Both the position numbers and the translations under genes were made by a program. Source: Caldithrix sp964468415 (GTDB taxonomy: Bacteria; Calditrichota; Calditrichia; Calditrichales; Calditrichaceae). From it: DNA of 16,080 nt. The stretch covers positions 1 through 16,080 of the forward strand of contig CAYXUS010000070.1 of assembly GCA_964468415.1 (NCBI GenBank), given 5' to 3'. The notes under the pieces were generated by a model that searched no databases, was not told the DNA's origin, and saw only the letters and a program-made list of their open reading frames with translations. Position 1 is the stretch's first letter, and the number at the start of each line of letters is the position of its first letter. Shown here one piece after another: positions 7,230-14,445 of this stretch.

Positions 7230-7805
7230 ATGGGGCGTTGGGTAATTATTAGTTTGTTTACTTTCCCCATCACGGTGATTGTGATGGTAGGAATTTTGTT
7301 CTTGCTCAGGCCACCGGCCCCGGCCAATGCAAACGGCACGGTTGATCCGGCCGTAGTGCAGGAAACGCAGAGGGCAATTGTTAAAAAGGTGATTGCCCAC
7401 AATGTGCGGATCGGAAATGTTACCAAAGCCAAACGCATGGTCGACAGTCTGTTCACCATTATTGATGTGCTTAACGATTCGATCAAAACCATTCACAAAT
7501 CGACGGAAGCCCTGAAACAAAAAATAGAAGAGCTGAAAAAAGCCAATGAAAAATTGAACAAAGAGATTGCTTCCTGGCAGAAAAAATACAATGAAGCCTC
7601 GGGACGCCAAATGGAGGCCAAATCTATTGCCAGAACCTTGTCCGGCCTAAAGCCCAAGGAAATGTCCAAAATTTTGGCCCATCTGGATGATGACATTATC
7701 ATTCTCATTTACAGCCAGATGAGCAACACGGGGCGAAAAAACATCATGGCGGCACTGCCCTCGGACAGGGCGGCAGCCATAACCCAAAAAATGCTAAAAA
7801 AATAG
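7230..7805 (+). CDS. MotE/YlxF-like flagellar membrane protein
   Basis: The product has 191 residues. One membrane helix lies at about 4-26, followed by a short periplasmic linker. A coiled coil spans about 80-125 (Lys/Glu/Leu heptads). The C-terminal domain of about 60 residues reads AKSIARTLSGLKPKEMSKIL, then DDDIIILIYSQM and ALPSDRAAAITQKM. That end matches the MgtE-N-like domain of MotE, a periplasmic chaperone of the stator-associated MotC in Rhizobiales, and of B. subtilis YlxF, which occupies the same place between fliJ and fliK. The start overlaps the ribosome site in fliJ, and the ATG is one base after the fliJ stop. Whether it helps MotB/FliL, the rod or hook-length control here is not known. 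Confidence 0.82.
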   Translation: MGRWVIISLFTFPITVIVMVGILFLLRPPAPANANGTVDPAVVQETQRAIVKKVIAHNVRIGNVTKAKRMVDSLFTIIDVLNDSIKTIHKSTEALKQKIEELKKANEKLNKEIASWQKKYNEASGRQMEAKSIARTLSGLKPKEMSKILAHLDDDIIILIYSQMSNTGRKNIMAALPSDRAAAITQKMLKK

Positions 7806-7815
7806 GATTGCTTTC

Positions 7816-9333
7816 ATGAAATCGGTGAATTTTACTCCGGAAACGATGCAGAAAAAAACGGTAAAATCTTCGCGAAAGGCCCGGAACAGGGCAGACAATT
7901 GGGCCCTTATTGCAGGCAACAGCGCCTTTCCGATGCTGTGGCAAAAAATGCAGGTGCAATCGGCCCTGAACACCGTAACCACCGATCGGAAACAATCCGG
8001 AGAAATTCCCATTGCCATGCCGCGTACTCCGTCTGCGGCGGCAAAAAACCGAACGAATCCGGCGGCAGGCACGGCCCGGAGACAAAACAGTTTGCCTTTT
8101 ACCGGGACGAGTTCTGTTAACGATACGGTACTCAAGGCGTTACAGGCATGGAGCGCTACGGCAGGCAAAGAAGGCGGGAACAGAATAAAGCCGGGCAGTG
8201 TGGCCCAGGTAAAAATTCCTGAAATGTCAATTCTACCCGCAAACGGCGAGGCGATCGGAACTCAGGAAGGCCAGTCTGTCGGGAGCAAGCCGGGTTTTGC
8301 CAAAGGCACGTCCGGAAATTTCCACACGGCCGGACAAACATTGTTCTTTGTTTTTAAAGGTGCACAAGGGTGGCAGGCGGTAAATGCCGCAGAAGGGAAA
8401 CAGTTGGCCCAAAACGCTCCGGCTCTGATGCGGATGATGTTTGCTCCCGCTCAGCAGAGCGCCTCCCGAACCGCCCAGACTGCCGGGCCGCATTTGACCC
8501 TGCTCGAGACGGAAAATCCGCTCCGGGCAGAAAAACACAAAACCGCGGGTAAAGAAACGACCGGCAAAGGAAAAGTTTCGGGGAAAAACAACAAGCAGAC
8601 CATCAAAGTACAGGTTTTGACAGACAAGCAGCCAAACGAAGAAAAAATAGCGGTGAAAAAGTCGGAACATTCCGCAAACCCAAAGGTGCCCTCGGTGGGT
8701 TCGCAAACAGAACAAAATGCGGCAAACAATCCGAACGCACAAAATTCGGCTGCGGCCGAATTTTCGGAGCATGTGTTTGCCAGGTCGGCCGTCGCAAAGC
8801 GCGCTACCTCGTCCGGGGCAAAAACGCACGGCCAAACGGAAATGGGCGCGGTGATTGCCGGGCAGGCAAAATTCGCCGGAAAAATGCAAGGACTGGCGCA
8901 AGGGACTGTACGCCACAGAGGGTTGATTCAGCGTATTCAAAAAATGGTGATGGAGGCGCAGGGGGCAAGCGGTCGCCCGGTAGGCCGCATTCGTTTGCAG
9001 TTAACGGAATCGCCGTTTGGCCGGATGGATGTGCAATACGACAAAGATCGGGATGAGCTGACGGTGGTTGTGGAATCGGAAAAAGCCCGACAGGCTTTTC
9101 TGAAGTTGGTTCCGGTCATCCAGTCCCATTTAAATGACAAGGGGATTTTGTTGGGGTCTTTTGATGTGCAGATCAACCAATTTGCGGCGCAGGAAAAACA
9201 GGAACAAAGCAATAAACGAAACAATACGGGACAAGCAAACACCCAGGCAGGAAAGGAGGTGCACAGTCATGAAATCGATTCCACCGTAACCAAACGCAAT
9301 TTCGGTTACAACACAATGGAAGTAATAGCTTAG
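7816..9333 (+). CDS. fliK: Flagellar hook-length control protein FliK
   Basis: FliK is the secreted ruler that measures the hook and switches export specificity from hook to filament proteins. The product has 505 residues, toward the long end for the family. About residues 1-375 are low-complexity, Ala/Lys/Gly/Gln/Asn-rich and probably disordered, as expected of the ruler part. The C-terminal switch domain at about 377-456 contains GRIRLQLTESPFGRMDVQY and FLKLVPVIQSHLNDKGI, matching the Flg_hook domain pattern. The last residues, GYNTMEVIA, also resemble FliK C-termini. The ribosome site before the ATG at 7816 is poor. A 235-residue antisense frame over this gene is a shadow. Confidence 0.93.
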   Translation: MKSVNFTPETMQKKTVKSSRKARNRADNWALIAGNSAFPMLWQKMQVQSALNTVTTDRKQSGEIPIAMPRTPSAAAKNRTNPAAGTARRQNSLPFTGTSSVNDTVLKALQAWSATAGKEGGNRIKPGSVAQVKIPEMSILPANGEAIGTQEGQSVGSKPGFAKGTSGNFHTAGQTLFFVFKGAQGWQAVNAAEGKQLAQNAPALMRMMFAPAQQSASRTAQTAGPHLTLLETENPLRAEKHKTAGKETTGKGKVSGKNNKQTIKVQVLTDKQPNEEKIAVKKSEHSANPKVPSVGSQTEQNAANNPNAQNSAAAEFSEHVFARSAVAKRATSSGAKTHGQTEMGAVIAGQAKFAGKMQGLAQGTVRHRGLIQRIQKMVMEAQGASGRPVGRIRLQLTESPFGRMDVQYDKDRDELTVVVESEKARQAFLKLVPVIQSHLNDKGILLGSFDVQINQFAAQEKQEQSNKRNNTGQANTQAGKEVHSHEIDSTVTKRNFGYNTMEVIA

Positions 9334-9342
9334 GAGGGAAAA

Positions 9343-10029
9343 ATGGCAAATGGTGTAAACGCCGTTGGAGCCGCCCAGCAAGTAACCAATGCTGCTCAGC
9401 AAAAAATCAGCTTTGACAACGCCCAGATGGGCAAGTTCGAGTTCTTGCAGCTTTTGGTTACCCAGTTAAAAAATCAAGATCCGTTATCGCCCATGCAAAG
9501 TCAGGAGTTTGCCTCACAATTGGCGCAGTTTAGCTCGCTGGAACGTTTGGTAAACATCGACGACAGTCTGAAACAGGGCATCGATGCCGATATGATTCTG
9601 GCGCAAACCATCCACAACACAATGGCTACGAACTTTATCGGTAAAGAAGTAATGGCCTACGGAGACAACGTCGCTCTGCTTTCGGGCGATAGCAAAACGC
9701 CGCTGGATTTTGAACTGGCAGGCGAAGCCGAAAAAGTGACCGTGGAAATTTACGACGAAAACGATCGTCTGGTACGCACAATTAAACTTTCGGAGTTGTC
9801 TCAGGGACGCCACTCCATCGATTGGGACGGGAAGGACGATAACGGCAATCCGTTGCAGGGCGGAAATTACCACTTTAAAGTAACGGCAACCGACGGAGAC
9901 GACAATGCCGTTGCGGTGCAAACAATCACGCGGGGTATTGTTTCGGCAGTGCGCTACGAACAGGGACAGCCCGTGCTGGTTGTTAACGGAAAAGACGTGT
10001 ACTTTGGCGACATCGTACAAATTGGCTAA
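9343..10029 (+). CDS. flgD: Flagellar hook assembly scaffold protein FlgD
   Basis: FlgD forms the temporary cap at the hook tip and helps FlgE polymerise. The product has 228 residues, normal. The signature region at about 30-70 contains KFEFLQLLVTQLKNQDPLSP and QEFASQLAQFSSLERLVNI, highly characteristic of FlgD. The C-terminal half (about 110-220) fits the Ig-like and tudor-like domains, with IDWDGKDDNGNPLQGGNYHF as the FLG-D Ig-like core motif. A strong TAGGAGGG ribosome site precedes the ATG, directly after the fliK stop. It is followed by the TIGR02530 gene and then flgE, the classic order. Confidence 0.97.
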   Translation: MANGVNAVGAAQQVTNAAQQKISFDNAQMGKFEFLQLLVTQLKNQDPLSPMQSQEFASQLAQFSSLERLVNIDDSLKQGIDADMILAQTIHNTMATNFIGKEVMAYGDNVALLSGDSKTPLDFELAGEAEKVTVEIYDENDRLVRTIKLSELSQGRHSIDWDGKDDNGNPLQGGNYHFKVTATDGDDNAVAVQTITRGIVSAVRYEQGQPVLVVNGKDVYFGDIVQIG

Positions 10030-10041
10030 GTGAGGCGGGCC

Positions 10042-10440
10042 ATGAAAGTAGCAGAACTACAAATCAAGCAGGGAATTCGTCCCGTAAAACCGCCTGCAAC
10101 CGGGCGGAGCGGGCAATCTCAGGCAAACCAAAAAAGCGATGCTCCTTCGTTTGGTAGTGTGCTGCAAAAGCAGGTTTCTGCCGAGCATGCGCTCAAATTT
10201 TCGGCACATGCTTTAAAACGTCTCGAAAGCCGTTCTTTACCCATGACCGAAGTGGAACTGCAACGACTTGACCGCGGCATGCAGCAACTGCAGGCAAAGG
10301 GAGCTAAAAATTCGGTTATTCTGATGGATAACCAGGCGTTTGTGGTAAGCGTGAAAAACCGTACCGTGGTTACGGCGCTGGATTACACGCAAAGCAGCGA
10401 ACGCATTTTTACCAACATCGATAGTTTGGCAATTGTTTAA
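10042..10440 (+). CDS. TIGR02530-type putative flagellar operon protein
   Basis: The product has 132 residues, starting at ATG 10042 after GAGG at 10032-10035. A GTG at 10030 in the same frame would add four residues but has no proper ribosome site. The N-terminal 45 residues are basic and Gln/Pro-rich. The rest matches the pattern I associate with TIGR02530 flagellar proteins (PF12611-like): LKFSAHALKRLESRSLPMT, a KGAKNSVILMDNQAFVVSV strand pair, RTVVTALDYT, and a final FTNIDSLAIV. The family sits between flgD and flgE in many non-enteric operons and its molecular role is unclear, possibly in hook cap or hook assembly. Identification is by remembered pattern, not by a search. Confidence 0.82.
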   Translation: MKVAELQIKQGIRPVKPPATGRSGQSQANQKSDAPSFGSVLQKQVSAEHALKFSAHALKRLESRSLPMTEVELQRLDRGMQQLQAKGAKNSVILMDNQAFVVSVKNRTVVTALDYTQSSERIFTNIDSLAIV

Positions 10441-10456
10441 CAAAAAAGGAAACAAC

Positions 10457-10519
10457 GGGGCTGGACTCGTTGGCCAGGCCACGAGAGGCCCCCTCACCCC
10501 GCCGAACGACTGAGGCGGG
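10457..10519 (+). promoter_or_regulatory. Structured leader upstream of flgE
   Basis: The gap between the TIGR02530 gene and flgE holds two hairpins. The first pairs GGGGC (10457-10461) with GCCCC (10488-10492) and, inside that, CTCGT-t-GGC with GCC-ACGAG (10466-10485). The second pairs CCCGCC (10498-10503) with GGCGGG (10514-10519). In addition, CCCTC (10491-10495) can pair with GAGGG (10530-10534) inside the flgE ribosome site, an alternative that would compete with the first hairpin. The base pairing is visible. A translational-control role is inference, and an inserted GC-rich repeat is an alternative. Confidence 0.45.
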
Positions 10520-10541
10520 AAAAACTAAGGAGGGTTTAACC

Positions 10542-12164
10542 ATGTTACGCTCATTATTAGCAGGTGTATCGGGCTTAAAAAATCATCAAATGCGTATGGA
10601 CATCATTGGCAACAATATTGCCAACATTAACACCGTGGGATTCAAAGGCGGAAGAATTAACTTTTCCGAAGCCTTCAGTCAAACACTTTCTCCGGCAGGA
10701 GCCAGTTACATTAATCCCATGCAAATTGGTCTGGGCATGAAAACCACTTCCGTGGAAAATTTGTTCACACAGGGAAGTTTGGAACAAACCGGCGTATTGA
10801 CCGATTTGGCCATCGAAGGCGACGGTTTCTTTGTGCTGAATGCCGGAGAAACCCGCGTGTTCACACGGGCCGGACAGTTCTTTTTTAATGCCGATGGCAA
10901 GCTGGTAAACCATCGTGGACTGGCCGTGCAAGGCTGGATTTTGAACGATAAAAACGAAGAATTGGGCCTGGGTTCCGGCAATTTAAGCGATATTTCCATT
11001 GATATGAACATGATTTCGGAAGCCAAAGAAAGTAAAAACATTTGGCTGTCCGGCAATTTGAATGCCGGATTAAAAACCACGGCCGAAGTTTGGACACTGG
11101 GCAGCGCTTTAACCGCTGGTGGGGTGAATGCGGATGCCACCACCGACCTCAATACATTGGATCAAATTTCCACGGCGTTGGTCGATGGCGATACCATCGA
11201 AATTAGCGGAACCAATCACGATGGCAGCGCGGTAAGTGCTACCTACACCTACCATGCCGGCGATACTCTGCAAAATTTGCTGGATGCCATTAACAATGCT
11301 TTTAGCGGCAGTACGGCAACCATTGAAGACGGCAAAATCGTTTTGACCGATTCGGAAGCCGGGGACAGCTCCACCACCCTTCGTTTAACCAACGGCGCGG
11401 CAAATACCGGGCGAATCGATCTGGCCAATTTCGTGAATACGGTTCCCGGAGAAACCGGCAAAGCCAAAACCTCCGTGGTTGTGTACGACAGCCTGGGTGC
11501 CAGCCACAATATCATTCTGGAATTCACCAAAAGTGCTACCAACGGAGAGTGGACCTGGCAGGCTAAAACAACCGGTGACGAAGAAATTCTTTCCGGGGGA
11601 AGCGGTCGGGCAACTTTTGACGAGGCCGGCATGCTCACTTCCTTTACTTTTGACAACGGTGCGACACAACTTTCGTTAGATCCGAAAAACGGTGCCAAGC
11701 AAATGAATATCGACCTGCATGCCGAAAGCGGCGAAGGACGCATGGGACTCACTCAGTTCAACTCGCTTTCTACCGTGGCCGTCAAAGATCAGGACGGGCG
11801 TGCCGTAGGCCGTTTGATTAATTTGACCATCGACAATAAGGGTACGATTAACGGTACTTTTAGCAATGGAGAAAAAGTTTCGTTAGCCAAAATTGCTTTG
11901 GCCGAAGTACCCAATAAATCGGGATTGATGCAATTGGGTGAAGGGCTGTACCAGACCAGCATGGCCTCCGGTCCCGAGCAAATTATTAATCTGGACGACA
12001 AGGCCGTTACGTCCATCGTCTCCGGGTCGCTGGAAATGTCGAATGTGGACGTTTCCAAAGAATTTACGGACATGATTGTTACGCAGCGCGGATTCGAGGC
12101 AAACGCCCGGGTTATCACCACGGCCGATCAGATGCTGGACGAATTGATTCGTTTGAAACGCTAA
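10542..12164 (+). CDS. flgE: Flagellar hook protein FlgE
   Basis: FlgE is the subunit of the hook, the curved universal joint. The chosen ATG gives 540 residues. It follows AAGGAGGG (10527-10534) at ideal spacing and yields the canonical start MLRSLLAGVSGL. An upstream in-frame ATG at 10470 would add 24 Arg/Pro/Thr-rich residues from the structured leader and is rejected. The axial signature NNIANINTVGFKGGRINF is at about 24-41. The mid-domain core SVVVYDSLGASHNI is at about 311-324. The C-terminal SLEMSNVDVSKEFTDMIVTQ and GFEANARVITT signatures end the protein. Residues about 186-300 form an extra Thr/Ser/Asp/Gly-rich module that includes DGDTIEISGTNHDG and LLDAINNAFSG, resembling flagellin-IN type inserts. 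Confidence 0.96.
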   Translation: MLRSLLAGVSGLKNHQMRMDIIGNNIANINTVGFKGGRINFSEAFSQTLSPAGASYINPMQIGLGMKTTSVENLFTQGSLEQTGVLTDLAIEGDGFFVLNAGETRVFTRAGQFFFNADGKLVNHRGLAVQGWILNDKNEELGLGSGNLSDISIDMNMISEAKESKNIWLSGNLNAGLKTTAEVWTLGSALTAGGVNADATTDLNTLDQISTALVDGDTIEISGTNHDGSAVSATYTYHAGDTLQNLLDAINNAFSGSTATIEDGKIVLTDSEAGDSSTTLRLTNGAANTGRIDLANFVNTVPGETGKAKTSVVVYDSLGASHNIILEFTKSATNGEWTWQAKTTGDEEILSGGSGRATFDEAGMLTSFTFDNGATQLSLDPKNGAKQMNIDLHAESGEGRMGLTQFNSLSTVAVKDQDGRAVGRLINLTIDNKGTINGTFSNGEKVSLAKIALAEVPNKSGLMQLGEGLYQTSMASGPEQIINLDDKAVTSIVSGSLEMSNVDVSKEFTDMIVTQRGFEANARVITTADQMLDELIRLKR

Positions 12165-12225
12165 TCCTGATCACGAACCATAAAATGCAGGGGTTTTAAA
12201 CGAACGTCTGCGTAAACGGTGTTAC

Positions 12226-12249
12226 CTTCCCCGCCGGTTGGCGGGGAAG
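12226..12249. repeat. Perfect 10-bp hairpin in the flgE-motA gap
   Basis: CTTCCCCGCC (12226-12235) and GGCGGGGAAG (12240-12249) are exact complements around a GGTT loop. An outer pairing of GGTGT (12218-12222) with ACACC (12255-12259) is also possible. No T-run follows on the + strand, so a classic intrinsic terminator is not supported. It lies about 60 bases after the flgE stop and could stabilise the 3' end of the upstream transcript, attenuate readthrough or be a repeat element. Confidence 0.65.
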
Positions 12250-12301
12250 CACAGACACCCCGAAGATTCGGAATGAAAAAAGGAAAATTTAAAAAAGTCA
12301 A

Positions 12302-12378
12302 TTTGCGACGAATAGTTAATTAGGGAATCTAAAAATTTGCCGATAAGCAAAATTAATTTGCAGGGATGCAATAGCAAA
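12302..12378. repeat. Recurrent TTTGC/GCAAA half-sites upstream of motA
   Basis: TTTGC occurs at 12302, 12336 and 12357, and the complement GCAAA at 12347 and 12374. The last two TTTGC copies each pair with a GCAAA to form inverted repeats with 6- and 12-base gaps. The first of these pairs brackets the exact GCCGATAA -10 box. The pattern could be an operator for a regulator of stator genes or simply AT-rich coincidence. Confidence 0.35.
12339..12346 (+). promoter_or_regulatory. Sigma-28 (FliA)-type -10 element upstream of motA
   Basis: GCCGATAA is an exact match to the FliA (sigma-28) -10 consensus, and it sits in the only sizeable gap of the operon about 78 bases before motA. Stator genes are classic sigma-28 targets. 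The upstream TAAA box is not clear at the ideal 15-base spacing: TTAG lies there, and TTAAT is a few bases further up. The prediction is therefore based on the -10 box and the context. Confidence 0.5.
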
Positions 12379-12423
12379 TCGTTCCGAATTTGGACTAAAT
12401 TATTTTGACGAGAGGAATAAACG

Positions 12424-13182
12424 GTGGATCTTGCAACAGTCATAGGGATTGTTACCGGTTTGGGTTTGGTCGTAACCACCATAATCATGGGGGGCAGTCC
12501 GGAAATTTTTATTCACGTGCCTTCGATGATGATTGTGTTTGGTGGGGCAACCGGCGCCGTGCTGATCAGCTTTCAATTGAAAGAGGTGTTGGGCGTTATC
12601 GGTGTAATCCGCAAGGCCTTTTTCAGCGAGCAGGTCGATAATGCCGCACTCATTCAGCAAATCGTGCAGCTTTCGCAAAAGGCGCGCAAAGAAGGTTTGC
12701 TGGCCATCGATAAAGAGATCAACCAAATCGAAGACGCATTTTTACGTTCCGGCATGGAAATGGTGGTGGACGGTACCGAAGCCGAACTCATTCGCAACAT
12801 CATGGAAACCGAACTGTCGTATACCATGAGCCGGCACAAACGCGGTCAGTTGATTTTAACCTCCTACGGAGAATATGCGCCGGCTTTCGGCATGATCGGT
12901 ACACTGATCGGTTTGATTGCCATGTTGCAGAATTTAAGCGATCCCTCGCAGATCGGTGGTGGTATGGCCGTGGCGTTGATTACAACCTTTTACGGTGCCT
13001 TTGCCGCGAATTTGGTCTTTTTGCCTCTGGCAAAAAAATTAAAAAATCGTTCGGAAGAAGAAATCGTAACCAAAGAGATGATTATTGAGGGCGTGCTGTC
13101 CATTCAATTTGGCGAGCATCCCAATACCATTCAACGTAAACTGATGAACTTTTTGTCACCCAAAGAACGCGTGACGGAATAA
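12424..13182 (+). CDS. motA: Flagellar stator protein MotA (PomA-like)
   Basis: MotA is the channel-forming stator subunit that surrounds MotB and transmits force to FliG. The product has 252 residues. The start is a GTG at 12424, supported by AGAGGA (12411-12416). Four membrane segments are visible (about 3-23, 30-50, 148-170, 182-204). The large cytoplasmic loop carries R88 and K89 in KARKEG and an acidic group at 96-98, at the positions used by PomA for contact with FliG. The membrane prolines needed for force generation are present (P153 in APAFGMIGT and P201 in FLPLAKKL). It is paired with motB 12 bases later. Sequence style resembles the PomA/MotP branch, but the ion cannot be settled by eye. 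Confidence 0.95.
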   Translation: MDLATVIGIVTGLGLVVTTIIMGGSPEIFIHVPSMMIVFGGATGAVLISFQLKEVLGVIGVIRKAFFSEQVDNAALIQQIVQLSQKARKEGLLAIDKEINQIEDAFLRSGMEMVVDGTEAELIRNIMETELSYTMSRHKRGQLILTSYGEYAPAFGMIGTLIGLIAMLQNLSDPSQIGGGMAVALITTFYGAFAANLVFLPLAKKLKNRSEEEIVTKEMIIEGVLSIQFGEHPNTIQRKLMNFLSPKERVTE

Positions 13183-13194
13183 GTTTAGGATATC

Positions 13195-13908
13195 ATGAAG
13201 AAAAAAGAAGCCGAAGAAAATGATGAATTAAGTGCGCCATTTTGGCTCACCACGTTTAGCGACATGGTAACGCTGCTCATGGTGTTTTTCATCATGATTT
13301 TGTCGTATTCGACCATTGAACTGGAAAAGTTCAAGGGGGCGGTGAGCTCAATGAAGGGGGCATTGGGCATTTTAGACAACATGAAAAACAAAGTAACCCC
13401 CGAGCAGCGCACCAGTAACAATCAGGTGGAAGATTACAAAGAACAGGTGACGCGCACGATCAAAGAAATTAACAGCATGCTGGAAAAAGAAGGCGCTAAT
13501 GACCAAATTCAGATCGAACCCGATGGCGCCGCAGGCATTCACATTCGTTTGGGTGACAATATCATGTTCGACGTGGGCAAGGCCAAGCTCAAGCCAAGTG
13601 CTTTTCCCATTTTGCATGCCATTGCCAGATCGGTAAAAAATAATTTCAAGCAAATTTTTGTGGAAGGCCATACCGACAATGTGCCCATTCACACTGCCAA
13701 ATATCCCACCAACTGGGAACTTTCCACGGCACGTGCCCTGAGCGTTGTGCGCTATTTGCACTTTGTGGAAGGCATCGATGCCAGCCGTTTGGCAGCCGTA
13801 GGGTACGGGCAATATCGGCCGTTGGTGCCGAACAATACACCGGAAAATCGCGCAAAAAACCGACGTGTTGAAATTTACATCCGTTTTGATGACCATGAGA
13901 GGAGATAA
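13195..13908 (+). CDS. motB: Flagellar stator protein MotB (PomB/MotS-like)
   Basis: MotB is the peptidoglycan-anchored stator subunit. The product has 237 residues. The single membrane helix (about 20-40) contains the ion-binding Asp23 in FSDMVTLLMVFFIMILS. The LTTFSD form is closer to PomB/MotS sequences than to the ADFMTAMMAFF form of proton-driven E. coli MotB, hinting at sodium use but not proving it. The plug region follows the helix. The C-terminal OmpA-like domain (about 155-235) has FVEGHTDNVPIHTAKYPTNW, the RALSVVRYL helix and ENRAKNRRVEIYI, which bind peptidoglycan. A weak AGGAT ribosome site precedes the ATG, so coupling to motA is likely. Confidence 0.96.
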   Translation: MKKKEAEENDELSAPFWLTTFSDMVTLLMVFFIMILSYSTIELEKFKGAVSSMKGALGILDNMKNKVTPEQRTSNNQVEDYKEQVTRTIKEINSMLEKEGANDQIQIEPDGAAGIHIRLGDNIMFDVGKAKLKPSAFPILHAIARSVKNNFKQIFVEGHTDNVPIHTAKYPTNWELSTARALSVVRYLHFVEGIDASRLAAVGYGQYRPLVPNNTPENRAKNRRVEIYIRFDDHERR

Positions 13909-13911
13909 GAC

Positions 13912-14433
13912 ATGAGTCCTAAAAACGCTGCTCCCGAAACAGAAGCAACGGGAAACACGGAAGAAGTAAAACCGAATCAAACAAAGTGGGGAATGATTAT
14001 TGGTCTAATTGTAGTACAGGTGATTTTGGCCTTTTTGCTGGTTTACTTTTTCATTCTGCCGCGATTGGCTCCGCAGGATCCGGAAGCGGCCAAAGAGAAA
14101 GACAAGGTGGAGAAAAAAGAGAAAAAGGAAGTAGGTGTCATTTACACGATTTCCGATATTACCATTAATCCCAGGGACAGCTACGGTCGTCGTTTTGCCG
14201 TTTTTGAAATCGGCCTGGAAATTCCGGATGATCAGGCCAAAGAAGAATTGGACCGGATGAGACCATTGGTACTTGATCATATTTTGCAATATTTGCGTTC
14301 ACAAACGGTGGCCGATTTGACGGTGAAACTGGACATCGAAAAAATGAAGGAAGATATTAAAGATACCGTTAACGAGGTTGTGGGGCAGGACCTGGTAGAA
14401 AATGTGTATTTTACCAAATTTGTATTAGAATAG
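13912..14433 (+). CDS. fliL: Flagellar basal body-associated protein FliL
   Basis: FliL is an inner-membrane protein that surrounds and supports the stator, raising motor output under load. The product has 173 residues. A short cytoplasmic N-terminus is followed by one membrane helix (about 25-46, GLIVVQVILAFLLVYFFIL) and a charged Lys/Glu linker. The periplasmic stomatin-like domain includes YTISDITINPRDSYGRRFAV, FEIGLEIPD and the final LVENVYFTKFVLE, matching the family ending. GGAG precedes the ATG, three bases after the motB stop. Placement next to motAB fits its stator role. Confidence 0.95.
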   Translation: MSPKNAAPETEATGNTEEVKPNQTKWGMIIGLIVVQVILAFLLVYFFILPRLAPQDPEAAKEKDKVEKKEKKEVGVIYTISDITINPRDSYGRRFAVFEIGLEIPDDQAKEELDRMRPLVLDHILQYLRSQTVADLTVKLDIEKMKEDIKDTVNEVVGQDLVENVYFTKFVLE

Positions 14434-14445
14434 GAAGCACGGCTT

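Noticed and set aside
8233..8940. 235-residue antisense frame over fliK
   Set aside because: Cys/Phe/Arg/Leu-rich composition typical of the reverse of a low-complexity Ala/Gly/Lys gene. No domain and no operon logic.
9585..9595. GCCGATAT inside flgD as a sigma-28 -10 box
   Set aside because: Lies within a conserved coding region with no neighbouring gene start, so it is probably chance.
10030..10041. GTG start for the TIGR02530 gene
   Set aside because: Directly abuts the flgD stop and lacks a ribosome site. ATG 10042 has GAGG at good spacing.
10470..10541. Longer FlgE start adding 24 residues
   Set aside because: The addition is Arg/Pro/Thr-rich and encoded by a hairpin leader. The ATG at 10542 has a perfect ribosome site and gives the canonical hook-protein N-terminus.
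12273..12323. 16-residue frame in the flgE-motA gap, possible flbD
   Set aside because: Far too short for FlbD, Lys-rich, no ribosome site, and no FlbD motif.
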